Assembly (NCBI RefSeq): GCF_004005815.1 | Contig: NZ_SACK01000005.1 | Location: forward strand, 124,001 to 188,000 | From: Mucilaginibacter limnophilus | GTDB lineage: Bacteria; Bacteroidota; Bacteroidia; Sphingobacteriales; Sphingobacteriaceae | Direction of reading: 5' to 3' | Length of the DNA: 64,000 nucleotides | Notes under the pieces: model-generated | Database searches by the model: none | Told to the model about the DNA's origin: nothing | What the model saw: the letters and a program-made list of their open reading frames with translations, nothing else | Translations under genes and position numbers: made by a program | Shown: positions 1-7,605 of the stretch, piece by piece | Layout of the letters: each line of letters begins with the position of its first letter | Numbering within the stretch: position 1 is the first letter of the stretch

Positions 1-791
1 TTACAGACGGGTTTGCCGCCGGTACTTACTGGCCTGTTGCAGGTTTGTTATGTATAAGTACAGCTTGCCTGTATGCCGGCGGTATAGTATTTAACGATGT
101 TTTTGATGCCGAGCTGGACAAGGTTGAACGTCCTGAACGCGCCATACCGAGTGGCATCATCACCTTAGGAGCTGCTGCACGGCTGGGTACGCTACTGTTG
201 TTTTTGGGCGTTTTTATCGCTTCGTTTTGCAGCTTTGAGGCCGCGGCTTTAGCAATGGTCATTACGTTTTTTGCCTTACTGTATAACAAAATCAGCAAGC
301 ATCATGCGTTTTTTGGTCCGCTTAATATGGGCTTGTGTCGCGGGTTAAACTTATTGCTTGGAATAAGCGTAATACCCGGTGCCTTACAGCATTGGTACCT
401 TTTAGCTGTTGTGCCGGTCGTTTATATATTTTCAATAACCATGATAAGCCGTGGTGAGGTACATGGCGGCAACAAAACCAACCTGTACATTGCTGCAGGC
501 TTATACGGAATAGTTACTGGAATTATCCTGTATTTTATATTTGTTAACCACAGGTGGTGGGCGCTGGTATTTTTGCTGCCGTTTTTATGGATGATCATGA
601 AACCGCTGTCAAAGGCGATTATTGATCCCGTAGGTAAAAACATTGGTGCGGCGGTAAAGGCCGGTGTAATTTCTTTGATACTGATGGACGCTGCATGGGC
701 GGCAACTTTCAGTACGTTGTATATTGCATTGATAATTGCCTGTTTGCTGCCGTTATCATTATGGCTGTCAAAAATATTTGCAGTTACTTAA
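1..791 (+). CDS. eboC: EboC, UbiA-family membrane prenyltransferase-like protein (5' partial)
   Basis: Open frame enters from the left edge (codons in frame from base 3) and stops at 789-791, so the true start is outside the window. The visible part has about seven hydrophobic segments. It carries the UbiA first aspartate motif NDVFDAELD followed by KVERPERAIPSG, the version typical of EboC. The place of the usual second Asp-rich motif is taken by GEVHGGNKTN, also an EboC trait. Family knowledge: EboC belongs to the eboABCDEF cluster of bacteria and some algal plastids. In cyanobacteria the cluster is linked to moving a scytonemin precursor to the periplasm; the actual substrate in Bacteroidota is unknown. 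eboD-F follow directly, which makes the assignment firm; eboA and eboB would be expected upstream. Confidence 0.88.
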   Translation, partial: TDGFAAGTYWPVAGLLCISTACLYAGGIVFNDVFDAELDKVERPERAIPSGIITLGAAARLGTLLLFLGVFIASFCSFEAAALAMVITFFALLYNKISKHHAFFGPLNMGLCRGLNLLLGISVIPGALQHWYLLAVVPVVYIFSITMISRGEVHGGNKTNLYIAAGLYGIVTGIILYFIFVNHRWWALVFLLPFLWMIMKPLSKAIIDPVGKNIGAAVKAGVISLILMDAAWAATFSTLYIALIIACLLPLSLWLSKIFAVT

Positions 792-842
792 TTATTATTT
801 AAAGCGTTATATGTTTAGCATATAACCCGGATTGTGTTTTAC

Positions 843-2006
843 ATGGAGCATTTACATCAATCGTTTACGATTAAATTTGAATATAACGTTTACTTCACCA
901 CAGGGCTGTTTGATACAGCGAATACCCTCTTCAGCGATTTTTTGCTGAAAAATAACACGGCCGAAGTACAGCGTAAGATATTTTTTGTTGTTGACAGTGG
1001 GGTTGCTGAAGCGCACCCTGAACTAAATACTCAGCTAAAAGATTATTTTTATGCGCATCCCGGTATACAGCTTATACCTGATATACTTATCGTTCCGGGT
1101 GGTGAAGGCGTGAAAAACGATCCTATTTACTTTGAACAGGTTGTTGAAGCGGTGAATACTTATGGTATAGACAGGCATTCGTACATTGCCGCCATCGGCG
1201 GCGGATCAGTGCTTGACATGGTTGGTTATGCCGCCGCGGTGTCGCACCGTGGTATCAAACATATCCGTATTCCAACAACCGTGCTGTCGCAAAACGACTC
1301 AGGAATTGGCGTGAAAAACGGTATTAACTACTTCGGCAAGAAGAACTTTTTAGGAACCTTTGCGCCGCCTGTAGTTGTATTTAATGACGATAGTTTTCTG
1401 CTTACTCTTAGCGACCGTGACTGGCGTTCAGGGATTTCTGAAGCAATAAAAGTAGCCCTGATAAAGGATGCTGAGTTTTTCACCTGGCTTGAAAATAATG
1501 CGGCGCTACTGGTTCAGCGTGATATGCCAACCATGAATTACCTGGTATGGCGATGCGCACAACTGCATATAGAGCACATCGCGTCGAAAGACCCGTTTGA
1601 AAGTGGTTCTTCCAGACCCCTTGATTTCGGTCACTGGAGCGCACATAAGTTAGAGTACCTGAGCAATTTTGAAGTCCGCCACGGTGAAGCTGTGGCCATG
1701 GGCATCGCTCTTGATACCGTTTATTCTCAGCTTTCGGGCAGGCTATCGGTAAATGATAGTAACCGTGTTATAAAATTGCTTCAAAACCTTGGTTTTGATA
1801 TCATTCATCCATTGCTTGAGGTGCACCGTGATGACAGCCCGATACTAACCGGTTTTGAAGAGTTTAGGGAGCATCTTGGAGGACAACTAACCATAATGCT
1901 GCTAACCGCCATAGGTGTTGGTGAGGAAGTGCACGAGGTAGACGTAGAATTGTTAAAACAGGCCGGGAAATTGCTGCATAATCTGCAGCATCAACAGGTG
2001 CAATAA
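843..2006 (+). CDS. eboD: EboD, 3-dehydroquinate synthase-like protein
   Basis: About 387 residues related to AroB-type sugar-phosphate cyclases. The nucleotide-binding GGGSVLDMVGYAA motif, the PTTVLSQNDSG block and metal-ligand-like stretches (DFGHWSAHKLE, RHGEAVAMGI) are visible. The ATG at 843 is chosen over an in-frame GTG at 834 because Bacteroidota rarely use GTG. Lying between eboC and eboE, it is EboD rather than the shikimate-pathway aroB; it probably cyclises an unidentified sugar phosphate. The gap after eboC is 51 bp and only 12 bp separate it from eboE, so they are probably cotranscribed. Confidence 0.88.
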   Translation: MEHLHQSFTIKFEYNVYFTTGLFDTANTLFSDFLLKNNTAEVQRKIFFVVDSGVAEAHPELNTQLKDYFYAHPGIQLIPDILIVPGGEGVKNDPIYFEQVVEAVNTYGIDRHSYIAAIGGGSVLDMVGYAAAVSHRGIKHIRIPTTVLSQNDSGIGVKNGINYFGKKNFLGTFAPPVVVFNDDSFLLTLSDRDWRSGISEAIKVALIKDAEFFTWLENNAALLVQRDMPTMNYLVWRCAQLHIEHIASKDPFESGSSRPLDFGHWSAHKLEYLSNFEVRHGEAVAMGIALDTVYSQLSGRLSVNDSNRVIKLLQNLGFDIIHPLLEVHRDDSPILTGFEEFREHLGGQLTIMLLTAIGVGEEVHEVDVELLKQAGKLLHNLQHQQVQ

Positions 2007-2018
2007 AAATTATTATCC

Positions 2019-3215
2019 ATGAAACTTTCAGCCGGGCATTTAACTTATTGCACCAACATACACGCCGGGGAAGACTGGTCGAGTCACTTCGCTGCATTGA
2101 AACAAAACTTTCCGGAAATAAAAAAAGAGCTATCGCCTGACGCGCCAATGGGCATTGGTTTGCGCCTGTCGAATATCGCCAGTGTAGAGATTTTGCTTGG
2201 TGATAACATGGCCGAATTCAAACAATGGCTACAAAAGAATAATGCTTATGTGTTTACCATGAACGGTTTTCCGTACGGCGGTTTTCATCATACTGTGGTT
2301 AAAGACCAGGTGCACGCGCCAGATTGGACTACTGATGACCGGCTGGCTTACACCATAAGATTATTCCACATATTGGCGGCGCTGCTGCCCGAAGGCATGG
2401 AAGGCGGCATTTCTACCTCACCGCTAAGCTACCGACATTGGTTTGATACTGAAGAAAAACTTGCTGAAGCAAAAGTCACGGCTACCAAGCATATTTTAGC
2501 TGTTGCTGAAGAATTGTACCTCTTGAATAAGCAAACCGGCATTTACATGCACCTTGATATTGAGCCGGAACCTGATGGCATACTGGAAACCGGACGAGAG
2601 TTTATCGACTGGTTTGAACAGGATTTGTTACCGCGGGGCATTATCCATTTTACCGAAAAATTAAAATTAACCATTGCAGAAGCCGAAGAGTTAATTAAGC
2701 AACATATAACTCTGTGTTTTGACGTATGCCATTTTGCAATAGGTTATGAACGATATGCTGAAGTGTTAAACGAGCTTCAGCAAAAAGGCATTAAAGTTGG
2801 CAAAATACAGGTAAGTGCTGCGCTAAAAGCCACTTTTAGTAATGATAACAGTGAGGCTGTATTAAATGAATTCGCAAAGTTTAACGAGCCAATATATCTG
2901 CACCAGGTAATTGCTAAAGTAGATGGCGAACTGTTACGCTACTCCGACTTGCCTGATGCTTTATCGGCTGTTGACGAAGCTGAAGAATGGCGTGCCCATT
3001 TCCACGTACCGGTTTTTCTGGAAAACTTCGGTCTGTTGCAGTCAACTCAATCCGATATTGTAGAAGTACTCTCCATACAAAAGAGCAACACTTTTACATC
3101 CCATCTAGAAGTGGAAACGTACACCTGGGGCGTATTACCTAATGAAGATAAATTGCCTATAGCGCAATCAATCTCCCGCGAACTGGCATGGGTAAAAAAC
3201 GAACTAACAAACTGA
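2019..3215 (+). CDS. eboE: EboE, TIM-barrel (xylose isomerase-like) metabolite traffic protein
   Basis: 398 residues matching the EboE architecture: a TIM barrel of the sugar phosphate isomerase/epimerase type. Candidate metal ligands are in HLDIEPEPDG (HxDxExE, about residue 180) and CFDVCHFAIGYE (DxCH, about 240). N-terminal text LTYCTNIHAGEDW is typical of EboE. Starts with ATG 12 bp after eboD and ends 7 bp before eboF. No signal peptide, so cytoplasmic. The reaction is unknown; isomerase or epimerase chemistry is inferred from the fold. Confidence 0.87.
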   Translation: MKLSAGHLTYCTNIHAGEDWSSHFAALKQNFPEIKKELSPDAPMGIGLRLSNIASVEILLGDNMAEFKQWLQKNNAYVFTMNGFPYGGFHHTVVKDQVHAPDWTTDDRLAYTIRLFHILAALLPEGMEGGISTSPLSYRHWFDTEEKLAEAKVTATKHILAVAEELYLLNKQTGIYMHLDIEPEPDGILETGREFIDWFEQDLLPRGIIHFTEKLKLTIAEAEELIKQHITLCFDVCHFAIGYERYAEVLNELQQKGIKVGKIQVSAALKATFSNDNSEAVLNEFAKFNEPIYLHQVIAKVDGELLRYSDLPDALSAVDEAEEWRAHFHVPVFLENFGLLQSTQSDIVEVLSIQKSNTFTSHLEVETYTWGVLPNEDKLPIAQSISRELAWVKNELTN

Positions 3216-3222
3216 TATCGCT

Positions 3223-4572
3223 ATGAAAAAAACGGTAGTTATTGATATTGTCGGCCTTTCGAAATCTGTAATTGGTGAGCATACGCCGTTTTTGCAGAAA
3301 TATATCGCCCAAAACAACATTACTACTATTGAGCCGCTACTGCCTGCAGTAACTACTTCGGTGCAGTCGGCTTATGTAACCGGTAAGTGGCCTGCTGATA
3401 ACGGTATTGTGGGCAATGGCTGGTACGACCGTATTGATAGCGAAGTAAAGTTTTGGAAGCAATCGAACAAGCTTGTTCAGGGCGAAAAAATATGGGACAA
3501 GGCGAAGAAGGAAGACCCATCGTTTACCTCGGCAATGATGTTCTGGTGGTATAACATGTATTCTACTACCGATTTTTCAGTAACACCGCGACCCAATTAT
3601 TTGGCTGATGGCCGTAAAATGCCCGATTGTTATTCATACCCCGCAGAACTGCGTGATGAATTGCAGGCAAAGCTGGGTACATTCCCGTTGTTTCAATTTT
3701 GGGGACCCGGCGCAAACATTAAATCAAGCAAATGGATTGCTGACGCGTCGATGTTTACCGATGATAAGCACGATCCTACATTAACGCTGATCTATCTGCC
3801 ACACCTGGATTACTGCCTGCAGAAATTTGGCCCTGATACTTCAAAAATTGGTACAGAATTAAAAGAGATAGATGATCTTGTTAAAGAACTGGTTACTTAT
3901 TATGAAAAGAAAGGAGCAAAGATCATCCTCCTATCCGAATACGGCATTTCTCCTGTAAATAATCCCATTCACCTTAACCGATTATTACGCAAGGAAGGTT
4001 TACTGGGCATACGTGTAGAACGCGGACTTGAACTGCTTGATGCCGGCGCCTCAAAAGCATTCGCCGTTGCCGATCACCAGATAGCGCATATCTATATAAA
4101 CGACCCATCGGTTACTGAAAAGGTTAAGACCTTGCTGCAAAACACCAAAGGTGTTGAACTGGTGCTTGACCGTGAAGCACAGAAAGCATATCATATCGAT
4201 CATGAGCGTGCCGGCGACATTGTTGTAATGGCTGATAAGGATAGCTGGTTTACCTACTATTTCTGGCTGGATGACGCCGTAGCGCCCGATTATGCGCGTG
4301 TTGTCGATATACACAAAAAACCGGGATACGATCCGGTTGAAATGTTTATGACATCAAAAGCCCGTGCTGGATATAAGCTGCTGCGTAAAAAAGCCGGTCT
4401 GCGCTATGTAATGGATGTTATTCCGCTTGATGCGACTCTAATAAAAGGTTCTCATGGCCGTATAGGCGTTGATGACCAATACAAACCTGTACTTATTACA
4501 TCCGGAAAGATAGATAAAACTATTGAAGCTCCTGATGTACACGATATCATCTGGCAGCATCTTAATGGCTAA
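3223..4572 (+). CDS. eboF: EboF, alkaline-phosphatase-superfamily phosphodiesterase
   Basis: 449 residues of the alkaline phosphatase/nucleotide pyrophosphatase superfamily. The N-terminal DIVGLSKS carries the first metal aspartate, PAVTTSVQSAYVTG the nucleophilic Thr region (about residues 41-54), YLPHLDYCLQKFGPD a metal DxxxxxxxxD/H block, and GSHGR the last His. No signal peptide is evident, so it should act in the cytosol on an unidentified phosphoester. Last gene of the ebo operon; no clear terminator hairpin follows. Confidence 0.85.
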   Translation: MKKTVVIDIVGLSKSVIGEHTPFLQKYIAQNNITTIEPLLPAVTTSVQSAYVTGKWPADNGIVGNGWYDRIDSEVKFWKQSNKLVQGEKIWDKAKKEDPSFTSAMMFWWYNMYSTTDFSVTPRPNYLADGRKMPDCYSYPAELRDELQAKLGTFPLFQFWGPGANIKSSKWIADASMFTDDKHDPTLTLIYLPHLDYCLQKFGPDTSKIGTELKEIDDLVKELVTYYEKKGAKIILLSEYGISPVNNPIHLNRLLRKEGLLGIRVERGLELLDAGASKAFAVADHQIAHIYINDPSVTEKVKTLLQNTKGVELVLDREAQKAYHIDHERAGDIVVMADKDSWFTYYFWLDDAVAPDYARVVDIHKKPGYDPVEMFMTSKARAGYKLLRKKAGLRYVMDVIPLDATLIKGSHGRIGVDDQYKPVLITSGKIDKTIEAPDVHDIIWQHLNG

Positions 4573-4656
4573 TCGTTCAAATTTAAACACTTTATTTCCT
4601 GATAAATAGTTATATTGTATAAACCATCAGGCATTCGCCTGTTCAATTGTATAGCT

Positions 4657-5334
4657 ATGAAATGGACTCTTTTCATTCAGCAAAAAATGAAAGTGGCTAT
4701 GCTGCTTTTTTGCGTGATGTTTTTTGTGTTGCTAACCGGCATACTCGGCAGCAAAAACCTTAATAGCATGAACCGCTCGGTTAACACCATTTACAACGAC
4801 AGACTGATACCTGCCGCTGATGTATATTACATAAGCCATCATTTACATAATAAAATGGCTTTGCTTAATGATATGCTTGGCAAGAATAATGTTGATGTTA
4901 ATACAGTTAACCAGCTTAAAGCAATCCATAATAAAATATCCGGCTTATTATCAGACTTTGAAAACACGTATCTGGTGAAAGGTGAAACCGCTTCTATTGC
5001 CAACTTTAAACATAGTTACTCTACTTATAATCACGCCGAGGCAACTGCCCTTGGTTTGATAAAAAGCGGCGAAGCCTCAGCTGCAAGACTGGTTTATGAT
5101 AATGAACTGAAACAAGCTCATAAGGGCAGTCTAAAGGTACTGGATCAACTGATAAACATTCAGTCGAACGTAGGAAAAGATATCATCAAGCAATCAGAAT
5201 TTAATGCCAATGTATTTAACTTATTATCAAAACTGCAGATTGTGGTAGCGATAGTTATTGGTGTGCTGATAACCCGGTTAGTAATGAGTTCACGTATAGC
5301 CAATATTCCTGCTGAAAACTATAAGTTGAATTAA
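4657..5334 (+). CDS. MCP four-helix-bundle domain membrane protein, no signalling domain
   Basis: About 225 residues starting at the ATG at 4657; an in-frame TTG at 4615 is less likely. Two membrane helices (about residues 13-31 and 192-210) flank an extracytoplasmic helical region with the KNLNSMNRSVNTIYNDRLIPAADVYYI pattern, here given in pieces: SMNRSVNTIYNDRLIPA then ADVYYISHHLH. This is the 4HB_MCP sensor family. The protein ends about 17 residues after the second helix (SSRIANIPAENYKLN), so it has no HAMP, kinase or MCP methyl-accepting region. It may signal through a partner or be a truncated receptor. No chemotaxis gene is next to it; cheB/cheR lie 15 kb away. Confidence 0.7.
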   Translation: MKWTLFIQQKMKVAMLLFCVMFFVLLTGILGSKNLNSMNRSVNTIYNDRLIPAADVYYISHHLHNKMALLNDMLGKNNVDVNTVNQLKAIHNKISGLLSDFENTYLVKGETASIANFKHSYSTYNHAEATALGLIKSGEASAARLVYDNELKQAHKGSLKVLDQLINIQSNVGKDIIKQSEFNANVFNLLSKLQIVVAIVIGVLITRLVMSSRIANIPAENYKLN

Positions 5335-5392
5335 CCTTTGTAATGTTTGCTTGTTAATATTCGTCATTGATGTTAATCAACTTAACATCACA

Positions 5393-5947
5393 ATGGCTTG
5401 TAAGGGAAAATTACTTATTAACCCGGTAACCGGGCAAAATATAAAATTCATACAAACTACTAAAGATACAAGCGGACAACTGCTTGAAATGGAAAGTACT
5501 TTTAAAGCAGGTTCGCAGCAACCAATAGAACATTATCACCCTTATCAACACGAAGATTTTAAAGTGCTTGAAGGGGAACTACAGGTAAAGATAGGAAGCG
5601 AAAGACGTACATTAAGATCGGGGGACAGCTTGCACATTCCCGCAAATCAACCGCATGCCATGTGGAATGTGAGCACTGCCAAAGCGGTAGTAAACTGGCA
5701 AGTGCGCCCTGCAATGGATACCGAATAGATGTTTGAAACCACCTGGGGACTTGCTGCTGATGGTAAAGTAAATAAAAACGGTATGCCCAATATATTGCAG
5801 GTAGCTTTAACACTCAGCAAGTATTCAGACATTTTCCGAACCGTAAAACCCTCTTATGTTACACAAAAGATTGTTTTTGGCATATTGTCGCCGATAGCAT
5901 ATCTGTTAGGATACCGGGCAACTTATAAAAAATATATTGATAACTAA
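5393..5947 (+). pseudogene. Cupin-domain protein interrupted by an in-frame TAG
   Basis: Two pieces read in one frame. Residues 1-111 (5393-5725) hold the cupin fold with EHYHPYQHEDF and GDSLHIPANQPHAMWN. The TAG at 5726-5728 is followed directly by ATG (5729) and 72 more codons (WGLAADGKVNKNGMPNILQV, then IVFGILSPIAYLLGYRATYK). Related bacterial cupins carry the same tail on one chain, with an aromatic or His where the TAG sits (DTE-x-FFET pattern). A single base change in a TAT/TAC codon is therefore the simplest explanation. The stop/ATG junction could allow reinitiation, so both halves might still be made. The tail overlaps the convergent GNAT gene by 4 bp. Confidence 0.75.
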
Positions 5948-6228
5948 GCTACCATACGGTTCCATTCGGGATGGCGCTTCAGGAACATCTGTACATAAGT
6001 GCACATAGGTACAATTTTGGCATTGTGTTCTTCAAGATAGGCTAACGCCTTTTCAACCAGCGCCGATGCTACACCTTTACCTTCAAGTTCGGGCGGTACG
6101 CCGGTATGCACCAGGTAATATTTATCGTTTTTATGCAGGTAATCAATAAAAGCGGTATGGCCTTCAACACCCAATTGAAATTGATGGATGGCCTCGTTAT
6201 TTGTTATTTGAAGTTCTTCGTATGACAT
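5944..6228 (-). CDS. Small GNAT-family N-acetyltransferase (YjdJ type)
   Basis: 94 residues from the ATG at 6228 (MSYEELQITNNEA); an in-frame TTG 24 bp upstream is rejected. The acetyl-CoA loop is in GVPPELEGKGVASALVEKAL and the tail reads CTYVQMFLKRHPEWNRMV, the COG2388 signature. These one-domain acetyltransferases have no well-defined substrate. Monocistronic; overlaps the cupin gene tail to tail by 4 bp. Confidence 0.85.
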   Translation of the reverse strand: MSYEELQITNNEAIHQFQLGVEGHTAFIDYLHKNDKYYLVHTGVPPELEGKGVASALVEKALAYLEEHNAKIVPMCTYVQMFLKRHPEWNRMVA

Positions 6229-6304
6229 AATGCAGATGGTTAGTTTCTGCAAGTTGAGAATACTTTATCAGAATAAAAACATCTGCTATGCTTTTCAGCA
6301 ATTT

Positions 6305-6955
6305 TTATTGGTGATTTTTCAGCCATTCAAGCCGACGCTGATCGGGCAAGTGTTTTACTGTAAAGTTTTCAAATGTTGCACGGAAGCCTTCACCGTCTGG
6401 TGATGCTGCCATTAAACCTACCATAACCGGCGCGTTATCCTGAAGCGGCGCGTTACGTGTCATGATATACGTTTTATCATCAAGAGAATAGAATATTTCA
6501 AGCGCATCAAGCCGTCTTACCACTTTTATCCATATAAACGGCGGAACTTTCTCTAATGTAGTAACACTCCAGTCGCTTTTATCATGGGTAACAACAGTGC
6601 TTACATTAAACTTGCCGTCAACAAACTCAACACCGGTTTTAATATAGTTTTTATGATCGGTACGTATCATCAGCCCCATCTGGTCAAACCGTGCTTTGTA
6701 AGCGCCTGTTAACTTTACCTTTGCCTCGAACTCGCCGCCGTATGTTGTGAAATAAAAAGGCGCATCGTCAACTGTAAAGCCATAATGTGATATTCGCCAG
6801 TAATCGCTTTTAGGCGTTACCTGCATTATCAACGCGTTGTTTTTTATTTCCCATTTTTCAGGCTCGTTAAACCATAGCATTTTTTCGAGGGTTTGAGCGG
6901 CAGCATACCGCTGAATGCTCAGCGAAAGACAGACAGTAAAAAGTAATTTTCTCAT
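6305..6955 (-). CDS. Secreted DUF1349 (concanavalin-like) protein
   Basis: 216 residues with an N-terminal signal peptide (MRKLLFTVCLSLSIQRYAAA, cleavage near AAAQT). The mature part is a beta-rich DUF1349 domain: LWFNEPEKWEIKNNAL, DYWRISHYGF, FDQMGLMIRTDHKNYIKTG and APVMVGLMAASPDGEGF. The family resembles concanavalin-like lectin folds and is named for an unproven link to yeast enolase regulation; function unknown. Periplasmic or surface location is inferred from the signal. Stands alone. Confidence 0.82.
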   Translation of the reverse strand: MRKLLFTVCLSLSIQRYAAAQTLEKMLWFNEPEKWEIKNNALIMQVTPKSDYWRISHYGFTVDDAPFYFTTYGGEFEAKVKLTGAYKARFDQMGLMIRTDHKNYIKTGVEFVDGKFNVSTVVTHDKSDWSVTTLEKVPPFIWIKVVRRLDALEIFYSLDDKTYIMTRNAPLQDNAPVMVGLMAASPDGEGFRATFENFTVKHLPDQRRLEWLKNHQ

Positions 6956-7002
6956 TGCCGGTAAATGTAGAAAAGGATTTTAAAACATCAACTGTTAATG
7001 TT

Positions 7003-7605
7003 TTAAGATTTCTTTGTGATTAACGCGACAGCCTCATTAACCAGCTTTAATCCCTCTTCACTATAATTAAGCTGAAGTGCAAAAGCGTGCCCTTGAGTAT
7101 CCATTTTTAATAACGAACGATGTAAAATATTTACCATCTTTTCAGGATCATCTTCATAACGTTTCCTAAAGACTTCATACTGATATTGAAGAAACACCAA
7201 GCAAAGCGCGTTTTCAATAGTTTGCACATCCGGGTCAAGCTTAATACGCTTCTTCAGCAAAATTTCTCGCACACGCTCAACTTCCTGATCGCCATATCCT
7301 GCTTCCCTCAATAATGTTGATGCAACGTCAGCATGATGAAGTGCAAGGTTTTTGCGCCAACTCAGGTATGCTTCCCGTCCCGGCGGGTAACTTTCCCGCG
7401 GACTTTCCCATCTACCAATATGCTGGCATCGCGAAGCAAGTAATAATTCCTCATTCGCCTGCGGATCAAGCTTCAGTACCCACTCATGTAACTTCAGCGC
7501 AAAAAAATATTCCTGCGGATATTCCTGACCGTCATACACAAATACGGACGGATCTTTTTTGTTGTATTCGTCAAAAAGGGCAAATGCTATTTCTAATTTA
7601 TCCAT
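7003..7605 (-). CDS. DUF4202 family protein of the nitrate operon
   Basis: 200 residues, soluble, mostly helical. Family text: FALFDEYNKKDPSVFVYDGQ, ASRCQHIGRWESPRESYP and AYLSWRKNLALHHAD. The conserved His pairs (CQHIGRWE, LHHAD) suggest an HD-like metal site, which is inference. Last gene of the minus-strand nitrate operon; its start overlaps the rubredoxin-fusion gene by 8 bp, so translation is probably coupled. DUF4202 genes are often next to nitrate or nitrite reductase genes, but no biochemical role is known to me. Confidence 0.8.
   Translation of the reverse strand: MDKLEIAFALFDEYNKKDPSVFVYDGQEYPQEYFFALKLHEWVLKLDPQANEELLLASRCQHIGRWESPRESYPPGREAYLSWRKNLALHHADVASTLLREAGYGDQEVERVREILLKKRIKLDPDVQTIENALCLVFLQYQYEVFRKRYEDDPEKMVNILHRSLLKMDTQGHAFALQLNYSEEGLKLVNEAVALITKKS

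Noticed and set aside
5351..5392. Upstream TTG start for the cupin
   Set aside because: ATG at 5393 gives the expected N-terminus; TTG starts are rare in this group.
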